A model generated the notes under the pieces. That model did no database searches, was not told the DNA's origin, and saw only the letters and a list, made by a program, of their open reading frames with translations. Positions 1 to 6,665 of a stretch of DNA of 13,809 bases are shown here, one piece after another. The stretch comes from Intrasporangium_A sp051961875 (GTDB taxonomy: Bacteria; Actinomycetota; Actinomycetes; Actinomycetales; Dermatophilaceae), in NCBI RefSeq assembly GCF_051961875.1, contig NZ_JBQCCV010000007.1, forward strand, positions 1-13,809, given 5' to 3'. Both the position numbers and the translations under genes were made by a program. Position 1 is the stretch's first letter; each line of letters starts with the position of its first letter.

Positions 1-2
1 CC

Positions 3-1625
3 TCAGCGGCCGCCGAGGAACTTCTCGAAGCCCTTGGGCAGCTGCGCGGGGTCGAAGTCGGGCAGGTCACCATCGCCGTTGCCGCCGGCACCCGGCATAC
101 CGAACGCGGAGGCAGCCGACTTCTGCCGGCTCTCGGCCTCACGCTCCGCCATCGCGCGCTCCTCGGCGGCGCGCTTCGCGGGGTTGCCGCTCTTGCTCTT
201 CTTGCGCTTCTGCTGCTGTGCCTTGCCGCGTTTGCCTGCACCGGGCAGACCGGGCATCCCCGGCAGTCCGGCGCCACCGCCACGAGCAAGCGACTTCATC
301 ATCTTCTGGACCTGGCCGAACCGCTCGAGCAGCTGGTTGACGTCGGTCACGGTGACTCCGGAACCCTTCGCGATCCGGGCCCGGCGCGAGCCGTTGATCT
401 GCTTGGGGTGTGTCCGCTCGAACGGCGTCATCGACCGGACCATCGCCTCGACCCGGTCGAACTCGCGGTCGTCGAAGGCGTCGAGCTGCTCACGCATGCC
501 CTGCATGCCGGGCATCATCTTCAGCATCGACTTGAGCGAGCCCATCTTCTTGATGGCGCTCATCTGCTGGAGGAAGTCCTCGAAGGTGAAGTCCTCTTCC
601 GCGAGGAACTTCCGGGCCATCTCGTCGGCCTGGCGCTTGTCGAACGCCTTCTCGGCCTGCTCGATCAGGGTGAGGACGTCGCCCATGTCGAGGATCCGGC
701 TGGCCATCCGGTCCGGGTGGAAGACCTCGATGTCGGTGACCTTCTCACCGATCGAGGCGAACATGATCGGCTCGCCGGTGATCTCGGCGACCGAGAGGGC
801 GGCACCACCACGCGCGTCGCCGTCGAGCTTCGACAGGACGACACCGGTGAAGGCGACGCCTTCGTGGAAGGCCTGCGCCGTCTCCACGGCGGCCTGACCG
901 ATCATGGCGTCGATGACGAAGAGGACCTCGTCGGCCTGCACCGCCGCCCGGATGTCCGCGGCCTGCTGCATGAGGTTGGTGTCGACGGCGAGCCGGCCCG
1001 CCGTGTCGATGATGACGACGTCGTGCTGGCGCGCCTGAGCCTCCGCCACGCCCGCGCGGGACACGGCGACGGGGTCACCGAACGACCGGGTGCCCTCCCC
1101 CGACTCGAGCACCGCGTCGTGCCCACCCATGTTGCCGCGCTCCGGCGCAAAGACCGGCACCCCGGCGCGCTCGCCCGTGACCTCGAGCTGGGTCACGGCG
1201 TTCGGCCGTTGCAGGTCGGCGGCGACGAGGAGCGGGGTGTGCCCCTTGTCCTTGAGCCAGCGACCGAGCTTGCCGGCGAACGTCGTCTTGCCCGACCCCT
1301 GCAGGCCCGCGAGCATGATGACGGTCGGAGGCTGCTTGGCGAAGTGGATCTGCCGCGTCTGCCCGCCGAGGATGGAGACGAGCTCCTCGTTGACGATCTT
1401 GACGACCTGCTGGGCGGGGTTGAGCGCCTGGCTCACCTCGGCGCCGAGGGACCGCTCCCGGACCCGGCTCGTGAACCGCTTGACGACCGGCAGCGCGACG
1501 TCCGCGTCGAGCAGGGCCAACCGGATGTCGCGAATCGCCTTGTTGACGTCGCTCTCGGACAGGCGGCCCTTGCCGCGGAGGTTCTTGAAGGTCGCGGTCA
1601 GGCGATCAGACAGGGTTCCAAACAC
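3..1625 (-). CDS. ffh: Signal recognition particle protein Ffh (SRP54 GTPase)
   Basis: Ffh binds hydrophobic signal sequences and 4.5S RNA on ribosomes and docks with FtsY to deliver nascent membrane and secreted proteins. The 540-aa product has an N-terminal helical N domain (about 1-95), a GTPase G domain with P-loop GLQGSGKT (107-114), DTAGR (207-211) and SKLDGD (265-270), and a Met-rich M domain with the RNA-binding SRRARIAKGSG stretch (413-423). A Gly/Lys-rich tail follows from about 450 and ends in LPKGFEKFLGGR. I chose the GTG start at 1623-1625 (V-F-G-T-L-S-D-R-L) because family homology begins there; the frame stays open upstream without any resemblance. No Shine-Dalgarno is seen, but TAGGCT lies 7 nt before the GTG, suggesting a leaderless mRNA. 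Residues about 163-183 look inserted compared with family members I remember. It is the last gene of the ftsY-amtB-glnB-glnD-ffh block and is divergent from the hemerythrin-like gene. Confidence 0.97.
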   Translation of the reverse strand: MFGTLSDRLTATFKNLRGKGRLSESDVNKAIRDIRLALLDADVALPVVKRFTSRVRERSLGAEVSQALNPAQQVVKIVNEELVSILGGQTRQIHFAKQPPTVIMLAGLQGSGKTTFAGKLGRWLKDKGHTPLLVAADLQRPNAVTQLEVTGERAGVPVFAPERGNMGGHDAVLESGEGTRSFGDPVAVSRAGVAEAQARQHDVVIIDTAGRLAVDTNLMQQAADIRAAVQADEVLFVIDAMIGQAAVETAQAFHEGVAFTGVVLSKLDGDARGGAALSVAEITGEPIMFASIGEKVTDIEVFHPDRMASRILDMGDVLTLIEQAEKAFDKRQADEMARKFLAEEDFTFEDFLQQMSAIKKMGSLKSMLKMMPGMQGMREQLDAFDDREFDRVEAMVRSMTPFERTHPKQINGSRRARIAKGSGVTVTDVNQLLERFGQVQKMMKSLARGGGAGLPGMPGLPGAGKRGKAQQQKRKKSKSGNPAKRAAEERAMAEREAESRQKSAASAFGMPGAGGNGDGDLPDFDPAQLPKGFEKFLGGR

Positions 1626-1638
1626 GCAGGCAAGCCTA
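1623..1638 (-). promoter_or_regulatory. Putative leaderless promoter -10 element of ffh
   Basis: On the minus strand TAGGCT (1633-1638) matches the actinobacterial -10 pattern TAnnnT. It is followed by exactly 7 nt and then the GTG start (1623-1625), so transcription would begin at or next to the start codon. There is no Shine-Dalgarno between them, which fits a leaderless transcript. No convincing -35 hexamer is visible. This is inference from spacing only. Confidence 0.45.
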
Positions 1639-1806
1639 ACCGTTGCGGGGTGTACTCCCGCGCCACCGGCACGGGGTATGCCGCTCAACCGGTTTCCGCC
1701 CGCAGCGTGACCTGCCGCTGCGATTGAGTGGCGGACGGTCCGGGTAGGACGGGGCCAGCCGGCGCTGCCCTTCGCCGGCTCTCTCACACCCCGGAAGGAA
1801 GCATCC

Positions 1807-2268
1807 ATGGCTGGAGTCGTGACCCTCATCAAGGACGACCACGCAAAGCTCGAGAAGGTGTTCAAACAGCTGGAGGCGCAGAAGGGGGACGTCAAGGCGC
1901 TGCTCCGCGAGGTCGAGGAGCTCCTGGTGCCCCACTCCAAGGCCGAGGAGGAGGTCGTCTACCCCGCCATCAAGAGGACGACTCCCGACGAGGCTTCCGA
2001 TGTCGACGACGGTCTGGCTGAGCACCAGCACGTCGAGGAGGTCCTGACGCAGCTGCTCGGGATGGACCCCGACGAGCCGGGTGCGGACGGCCTCATCGCC
2101 GCGATGATCGGCGAGGTGCGCCACCACGTCGAGGAGGAAGAAGAGGAGATCCTGCCCAAGTTCTCGGACGAGGCGTCGAACCAGGAGCTCGGCGACCTGG
2201 GCGAGAAGTTCACTGCCGCGAAGGAGAAGTACCTGGAGGAACTGCGCAGCTCGCGCAGCACTGCCTGA
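1807..2268 (+). CDS. Hemerythrin-like (HHE) domain protein
   Basis: A 153-aa cytosolic four-helix-bundle protein of the hemerythrin HHE cation-binding family. These proteins carry a non-haem di-iron centre and are linked to O2, NO or peroxide sensing and iron handling. Candidate ligands are visible: His12 in the KDDH motif, and three HxxxE motifs at His43-Glu47, His73-Glu77 and His107-Glu111. An acidic run (109-114) overlaps the third motif. A good Shine-Dalgarno, GGAAGGAA (1793-1800), lies 6 nt before the ATG. The gene stands alone on the plus strand between ffh (divergent) and glnD (convergent, stops 4 bp apart), so it interrupts the otherwise collinear minus-strand block. There is no DNA-binding or signalling domain, so a sensory output is not evident. 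The family is secure; the specific function is unknown. Confidence 0.92.
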   Translation: MAGVVTLIKDDHAKLEKVFKQLEAQKGDVKALLREVEELLVPHSKAEEEVVYPAIKRTTPDEASDVDDGLAEHQHVEEVLTQLLGMDPDEPGADGLIAAMIGEVRHHVEEEEEEILPKFSDEASNQELGDLGEKFTAAKEKYLEELRSSRSTA

Positions 2269-2272
2269 CCCG

Positions 2273-4696
2273 TCACGGTCCGTCGCACGCCTCGATGATC
2301 GCCGCGATGGCGTGCGCGGCCCGGGCGGGTTGGAGCAAGCCACCGCTGAACTCGGTGACGTAGAAGGTGTCGAGCGCCTGCCCGGCGTACGTCGCCGCGT
2401 GGGCTGATCGGATGGTCAACGACGAGCGCGCGAGCGACATGCCGATGTCGCGCAGGAGCCCCGGGCGGTCGGAGGCGCGGACCTCGATGACGGTCGCCGA
2501 GCGCGACACCCCGTGCAGTACCAGCGCGCGGCTCTGGTCGGGCGACCCGCACGCCCGACTGCGGAGAGGCTCCCCCGTCCGGGGTCGGTCGAGGGGGGCG
2601 AGCGGCCCCCGGTCACCGGCGGCGACGCGGACGAGGTCTCGCGCGATCCGCTCGGCGACCGGGGCCTCCCCGCTCGGCGAGTCCACCCACCACTCGTTGA
2701 CCGCCAACTGGTCACGGGTCCGTACCGTCGCCGAGCGGATCACGAAGCCCTGGCTCGCGAGCAGGCCAGCCGTGTCGGCGAAGAGACCCGCACGGTCCCG
2801 GCCCACGACCACGAGTCGATGTGCACCACCGAGGGCCTCGACCCGGACCACCGGCCGGCCCACCGCCAGCTCCTCGAGATGGGCGCGCGTCGGTTCTTCT
2901 CCCCATGCTGGTAGGACCGGCTCAGCCGCGGCCGAACGGCGGGCTGCGTCCGCCGCGCAGCCCAGGTCCCTCCGGCCAAGTTCGCAGAGCCGTTCCACGA
3001 GTCCGGCGCGCCAGTCGGTCCACGCGAGCGGACCAGCGGCACGGGCGTCAGCCTCCGTCAGGGCCCGGAGCATCTCGAGGGTTGACCCCGATTCGCCGAC
3101 CGCCTCCGCCAGGGTGTCGATGGTGACGGGATCGGTGGGGTCGCGCCTGGTGGCGAGCTCGACGAGGGTCAGGTGCTCCCGCACAAGCCGCACGACGAGG
3201 GCTAGGTCGGGCTCGGGCACTCCCATGCGGCGCAGCACCGAGCCGGCCAGCCGCGCCCCCGTCGTCGAGTGATCCTGCGCGTCGCGGACCTTGCCGATGT
3301 CGTGAAGCAGCGCCGCGAGCACGAGCAGGTCGGGGCGGTCGAGGTCACGCAGCATCCCGGCCGCGATGACGACCGTCTCGATGAGGTGCCGGTCGACGGT
3401 GTGCCGGTGCACCGGGCTCCGTTGGGGCCGGCACCGGACGCCGGCCCACTCGGGCAGCCACCTGTCGATGATCCCGGCGAGGTCGAGCCCTTCCCACACC
3501 GCGACCAGCCCGGGACCGGTTGCGAGCAGGTCGGTGAACAGCTCGCGCGCCAGCGCCGGCCACGGCTCGGGCAACGGCGGCGCCTGCTCGGCCAGGTTGC
3601 GCAGCGTCGCCGGGGCCAGAGGCAGTTTGTTCCGCGCCGCGATGACGGCCGCCCGCAGCGGAAGAAGCGCGTCCGCCCCGGCGCTCGAGGGTGACCCGAG
3701 AACCGCCTCACCCTCGTGCCGGTACAGGCCGTAGCCGAGCGGGGTGAGGTGTGGACGTCGCGCGCTGACCCTCAGGGTGCGCGCGCGCTGGGACTGCAGG
3801 GCCCGTCGCAAGGTGTTCTGGGCGGCATACCCGATGACCCGTGCGGACGCGGAGACCGTCGCGAGCAGGGCGTCGGCATCCGGCTCACCGAGCAGCGCCG
3901 CGCAGGCGTCCTGGTCGTCGCGTCCCAGACGGTCGCGGTCGCGACCGGTCACGACGTGGAGCGCGTCACGCACGTCAAGCAGCCGGGCGTATGCCGCGTC
4001 GACGTCGCCGTGTGGCCGATCGGCGAGCCAGGCCGCGGCCAGTGCGCGGAGCAGGGCCATGTCGCGCAGGCCGCCGCGAGCCTCCTTGAGGTCGGGCTCG
4101 ACGAGGTGGGCGAGGTCGCCGTGCCGGGCGTACCGCGCCGCGAGCGACTCCTCGATCTCGGGCAGCCGGCTCCGGGCGTGGGCGCGCCAGTCGTGCGCGA
4201 CGGTGAACCGTGCCGATGCCACGACGTCCGGGTCGCCGGCGACGTACGCGATGTCGAGCAGGCCGATGCCCGCCGTCAGGTCGGTGGCCGCCACCGCCCG
4301 GCACTCGGCCACCGTGCGCACGCTGTGGTCGAGCCGGATGCCGGTGTCCCAGAGGGGGTACCAGAGCCGGTCCGCGACGGCGCCCACCTCGGGGTCGGAG
4401 AGGCCGCGGGGGTGGTGGAGCAGGACGAGGTCGAGGTCGCTGAGCGGCCCCGACTCCCCGCGGCCGAGGGAGCCGACCGCAGCCAGGGCGACGCGGTCGA
4501 GGCGTCGACCGGCCCCTGCCCGGTGCCAGAGGTCGCGGAGCCATGCCAAGGTGTGCCTGCTGATCGCCTCTCGCCGGGCCGGCCCGGCGCCGGCTGTCGC
4601 GAAGTCACGCGTGCCTGCTAGGTCGAGCCGACGTCCCCGGAAAGACGGCCCGCCGCGGCCCGAGCTACGACTGTTGTCCATGATCGTCGTTGCCAT
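2273..4696 (-). CDS. glnD: [Protein-PII] nucleotidyltransferase / UMP-removing enzyme GlnD
   Basis: An 807-aa bifunctional sensor enzyme that modifies and demodifies PII (GlnB) according to nitrogen status; in actinobacteria the homologue is described as adenylylating PII. Domains in order: nucleotidyltransferase with GSLGRGE (75-81), SDLDL (86-90, Asp87 and Asp89) and a further Asp123 in RLDHSVRT; a linker with the KEARGGLRD motif (204-212); an HD phosphohydrolase with HRHTVDRH (430-437) and HDIGK (465-469); and two C-terminal ACT domains (about 617-690 and 735-800), which bind glutamine in this family. Length matches typical actinobacterial GlnD. The ATG at 4696 is supported by GAGGGA, which overlaps the glnB stop and lies 6-7 nt upstream; an internal Met6 is the weaker alternative. 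Only 10 nt separate it from glnB, so the genes are almost certainly co-transcribed and probably translationally coupled. Confidence 0.97.
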   Translation of the reverse strand: MATTIMDNSRSSGRGGPSFRGRRLDLAGTRDFATAGAGPARREAISRHTLAWLRDLWHRAGAGRRLDRVALAAVGSLGRGESGPLSDLDLVLLHHPRGLSDPEVGAVADRLWYPLWDTGIRLDHSVRTVAECRAVAATDLTAGIGLLDIAYVAGDPDVVASARFTVAHDWRAHARSRLPEIEESLAARYARHGDLAHLVEPDLKEARGGLRDMALLRALAAAWLADRPHGDVDAAYARLLDVRDALHVVTGRDRDRLGRDDQDACAALLGEPDADALLATVSASARVIGYAAQNTLRRALQSQRARTLRVSARRPHLTPLGYGLYRHEGEAVLGSPSSAGADALLPLRAAVIAARNKLPLAPATLRNLAEQAPPLPEPWPALARELFTDLLATGPGLVAVWEGLDLAGIIDRWLPEWAGVRCRPQRSPVHRHTVDRHLIETVVIAAGMLRDLDRPDLLVLAALLHDIGKVRDAQDHSTTGARLAGSVLRRMGVPEPDLALVVRLVREHLTLVELATRRDPTDPVTIDTLAEAVGESGSTLEMLRALTEADARAAGPLAWTDWRAGLVERLCELGRRDLGCAADAARRSAAAEPVLPAWGEEPTRAHLEELAVGRPVVRVEALGGAHRLVVVGRDRAGLFADTAGLLASQGFVIRSATVRTRDQLAVNEWWVDSPSGEAPVAERIARDLVRVAAGDRGPLAPLDRPRTGEPLRSRACGSPDQSRALVLHGVSRSATVIEVRASDRPGLLRDIGMSLARSSLTIRSAHAATYAGQALDTFYVTEFSGGLLQPARAAHAIAAIIEACDGP

Positions 4697-4706
4697 GTCT
4701 CGTCCC

Positions 4707-5045
4707 TCAGAGCGCCGCCGGCCCGCGCTCGCCGGTGCGCACCCGGATGACGTCGTCGACCGGGACGGCCCAGATCTTGCCGTCGCCGATCCGCCCGGTC
4801 TGCGCCGCCTTGAGGATGACCTCCATGACGTCCGGGGCGTCGCTGCTCTCGACGATGACCTCGATCCGGACCTTGGGCACGAACTCGACGGTGTACTCGG
4901 CCCCGCGGTAGACCTCGCTGTGGCCGCGCTGCCGGCCGTAGCCGCTGGCCTCGCTGATCGTCATCCCCGAGATCCCGAAGGCCTCCAGTGCCTCCTTCAC
5001 GTCGTCGAGCCGGTGCGGCTTGATGATGGCGGTGACGAGTTTCAG
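4707..5045 (-). CDS. glnB: Nitrogen regulatory protein PII (GlnB/GlnK), CTG start
   Basis: PII trimers sense 2-oxoglutarate and ATP/ADP and gate partners such as AmtB. Starting at CTG (5043-5045) the product has 112 residues, the standard PII length, and begins K-L-V-T-A-I-I-K-P-H, the normal PII N-terminus. Conserved features are the T-loop with the modifiable Tyr51 in VYRGAEY (45-51), the preceding GYGRQRGH (35-42), and the C-terminal signature TGRIGDGKIW. There is no in-frame ATG, GTG or TTG before the conserved N-terminus. The next GTG (4998-5000) would delete the first beta strand. A strong AAGGAGG sits 7 nt before the CTG. The CTG shares bases with the amtB stop (CTGA), which suggests translational coupling. 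Adjacency to amtB and glnD fits the GlnK role of AmtB gating. Confidence 0.96.
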   Translation of the reverse strand: MKLVTAIIKPHRLDDVKEALEAFGISGMTISEASGYGRQRGHSEVYRGAEYTVEFVPKVRIEVIVESSDAPDVMEVILKAAQTGRIGDGKIWAVPVDDVIRVRTGERGPAAL

Positions 5046-6505
5046 GACCGCGCCTCCTTGTGGGGGTGCGTCTTGGTGACGGCCGAACCGGCAGGGTCGA
5101 CGGGAACGGTCGGCCCGCCGAGGCCGGCCGCGAGCGGTACCGGGGCGGCGTTGGCACCGTGGAGGGACTTGCCGAGCGCGCCCCCGAACGCTGCGCCGAG
5201 GCCGCCTGCGAGGTTGCTCCAGTCATAGGCGGACTCGGCGTGCAGCTCCTGGTCGATCCCCGCGGCCTCGGCGTCCGAGCTGACCCGCCAGCCCATGAGC
5301 GCCCGCAGGGCGAGTCCGACGACGGTCGTCACGACACCCGACAGCACGACGGCCGCGAAAGCGATGATGAGCTGCACGACGAGCTGCCGGAACCCGCCGC
5401 CGTAGAAGAGACCGGTCCGGGTCGCGAGCAGGCCGATTCCGATGGTCCCCCACAGCCCGGCGACGAGGTGGACGCCGACGACGTCGAGAGAGTCGTCGAA
5501 GCCGAGTCGGTACTTGAGGCCGACCGCCAGGGCGCAGAGCGAGCCGGCCACCGCGCCGAGCACGAGGGCGCCGATCGGCGACAACGCGCCGGCCGCCGGC
5601 GTGATCGCGACGAGGCCGGCGACGACGCCGGAGGCGGCGCCGAGCGAGGTCGCGTGCCCGTCGCGAACCCGCTCGGTGGCGAGCCAGCCGAGCATCGCGG
5701 CGCATGTCGCGGCCGTCGTGTTGACCCAGGCCACGCCGGCTGTGCCGTTGGCGGCGAGGGCCGACCCGGCGTTGAACCCGAACCAGCCGAACCAGAGGAG
5801 CGCCGCGCCGAGCATGACGAGCGGCAAGTTGTGCGGGCGCATCGGGACCCTCCCGAAGCCGATCCGCTTGCCGACCACGAGGGCGAGCACGAGGCCCGCC
5901 ATGCCGGCGTTGATGTGCACGACGGTGCCACCGGCGAAGTCGATCGGCGCCACGGCCGCCGTCACGTCCCCTCCGGACCGCGCGTTCCCTAACTGCCGCG
6001 CCGCGAGGCGGTCGGCCGAGCCCGACAGGAGCCCACCACCCCAGACCTGATGTGCGAGCGGGAAGTAGGCGAACGTCACCCACAGCCCGGAGAAGACGAG
6101 CCAGGTGCTGAACTTGACCCGGTCGGCGATCGCGCCGCTGATCAGCGCCACCGTGATGATCGCGAAGGTCATCTGGAAGGCGACATTGACCACGGTCGGG
6201 TAGCTGCCGCTCATGACGTAGTTGCCGGCGCTGTCCGTGATCGCGCCGCGCAGCCCGAACAGGTCGAGCGGGCTCGCGAACAGGCCCCCGATCGAGTGCG
6301 GCCCATAGGACATCGAGTAGCCCCACAGGACGTAGACGACGCCGACGACTCCCATCGCGCCGAAGGACATCATCATCATGTTGAGGACGGACCGGCTCCG
6401 GACCATCCCGCCGTAGAAGAGGGCGAGCGCCGGCGTCATGAGCAGCACCATCGAGGCGCTGACGAGCATCCACGCCGTGTCGCCGGTGTTGAGTGCGTCT
6501 TTCAT
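5042..6505 (-). CDS. amtB: Ammonium transporter (Amt/MEP/Rh family)
   Basis: A 487-aa polytopic membrane protein that conducts ammonium/ammonia. It shows the family's segment order, including ALALFYGGMVRSRSVLNM near the N-terminus, QVWGG (Trp155), the DFAGGTVVHINAG signature (Asp189, first pore His197) and the second pore histidine His346 in GVHLVAGLWG. A loop of about 25 residues rich in Gly, Ala and Arg precedes the signature. The C-terminal AYD motif (about 426-428) is followed by about 60 low-complexity residues. I chose ATG 6503-6505 (M-K-D-A-L-N-T-G-D-T-A-W) because the upstream GTG (6548-6550) adds an Arg-rich, poorly conserved 15-mer. No clear Shine-Dalgarno precedes either start. It is the first gene of amtB-glnB-glnD. 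Possible GlnR-type elements lie upstream, so induction under nitrogen limitation is likely but inferred. Confidence 0.96.
   Translation of the reverse strand: MKDALNTGDTAWMLVSASMVLLMTPALALFYGGMVRSRSVLNMMMMSFGAMGVVGVVYVLWGYSMSYGPHSIGGLFASPLDLFGLRGAITDSAGNYVMSGSYPTVVNVAFQMTFAIITVALISGAIADRVKFSTWLVFSGLWVTFAYFPLAHQVWGGGLLSGSADRLAARQLGNARSGGDVTAAVAPIDFAGGTVVHINAGMAGLVLALVVGKRIGFGRVPMRPHNLPLVMLGAALLWFGWFGFNAGSALAANGTAGVAWVNTTAATCAAMLGWLATERVRDGHATSLGAASGVVAGLVAITPAAGALSPIGALVLGAVAGSLCALAVGLKYRLGFDDSLDVVGVHLVAGLWGTIGIGLLATRTGLFYGGGFRQLVVQLIIAFAAVVLSGVVTTVVGLALRALMGWRVSSDAEAAGIDQELHAESAYDWSNLAGGLGAAFGGALGKSLHGANAAPVPLAAGLGGPTVPVDPAGSAVTKTHPHKEARS
5053..5059 (-). promoter_or_regulatory. Shine-Dalgarno that sets the CTG start of glnB
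   Basis: AAGGAGG on the minus strand lies inside the last codons of amtB, 7 nt before the CTG at 5043-5045. It is a near-perfect anti-16S match at ideal spacing, and no ATG or GTG codon lies within reach in the PII frame. This is the main evidence that translation initiates at CTG rather than at the downstream GTG at 5000. Confidence 0.8.
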
Positions 6506-6528
6506 GCCGAGGAGTCTCGGGACCCCTC

Positions 6529-6597
6529 GTTTCCGCTGCGGTCGCCGCACGTTACAGCGGCGTCAACAGATCCGCCCGCGTGTGACGTTCTCGTTTC
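6529..6597 (-). promoter_or_regulatory. Possible GlnR-type elements upstream of amtB
   Basis: On the minus strand GAAAC (6593-6597), six bases, then GTCAC (6582-6586) reproduces the inner half (GaAAC-n6-GTnAC) of the actinobacterial GlnR box. Further down are GTAAC (6551-6555) and GAAAC (6529-6533), separated by 17 nt, which equals two 11-nt steps between unit starts. The two pairs are out of phase by 2 nt and no complete four-part box is present. The position, up to 92 nt upstream of the amtB ATG, suits nitrogen control of amtB-glnB-glnD. Suggestive only. Confidence 0.35.
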
Positions 6598-6609
6598 CCG
6601 GCCCAGAAC

Positions 6610-6650
6610 GACGTATGCCGCCCAGCTGGCTCAGCTCGGCGGCATACGTC
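6610..6650 (-). terminator. Hairpin terminator downstream of ftsY
   Basis: A perfect 13-bp inverted repeat, GACGTATGCCGCC (6610-6622) and its complement (6638-6650), continues after one mismatch with AGCT/AGCT (6624-6627 and 6633-6636) around a 5-nt loop. It starts 15 nt beyond the ftsY stop and precedes the amtB promoter region. There is no U-tract, as is usual in high-GC actinobacteria. The arms contain the over-represented word GTATGCCGC. Confidence 0.8.
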
Positions 6651-6665
6651 CGATCGGTCACACCA

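Noticed and set aside
1616..1645. DtxR/IdeR-like iron box (TTAGGCTTGCCT) before ffh
   Set aside because: Only part of the 19-bp consensus is present and no iron gene is downstream; a -10 element for ffh explains the TTAGGCT better. The nearby hemerythrin gene keeps it a remote possibility.
1649..1679. SigB/SigF-type promoter (GGTGT ... GGGTAT) for the hemerythrin gene
   Set aside because: GGGTAT is present, but the upstream element differs from GTTT and the 20-nt spacing is too long. The GTATG is also part of the over-represented word.
408..1727. Long plus-strand open frames opposite ffh, glnD, amtB and ftsY
   Set aside because: Their translations are low-complexity Arg/Ala/Asp-rich antisense shadows without domains; the minus-strand genes fully explain the sequence.
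1626..1940. Upstream extension of ffh (105 extra residues, open frame to 1940)
   Set aside because: It overlaps the start of the hemerythrin-like gene, has no family similarity and reads like chance high-GC open frame; Ffh homology begins at GTG 1625.
4707..5000. glnB starting at GTG 5000 (97 aa)
   Set aside because: It would remove the first beta strand of PII; the conserved N-terminus and the Shine-Dalgarno are upstream and point to CTG 5045.
6506..6550. amtB starting at GTG 6550
   Set aside because: The added 15 residues are Arg-rich and unlike Amt N-termini, and the GTG abuts GTAAC, a possible regulatory element.
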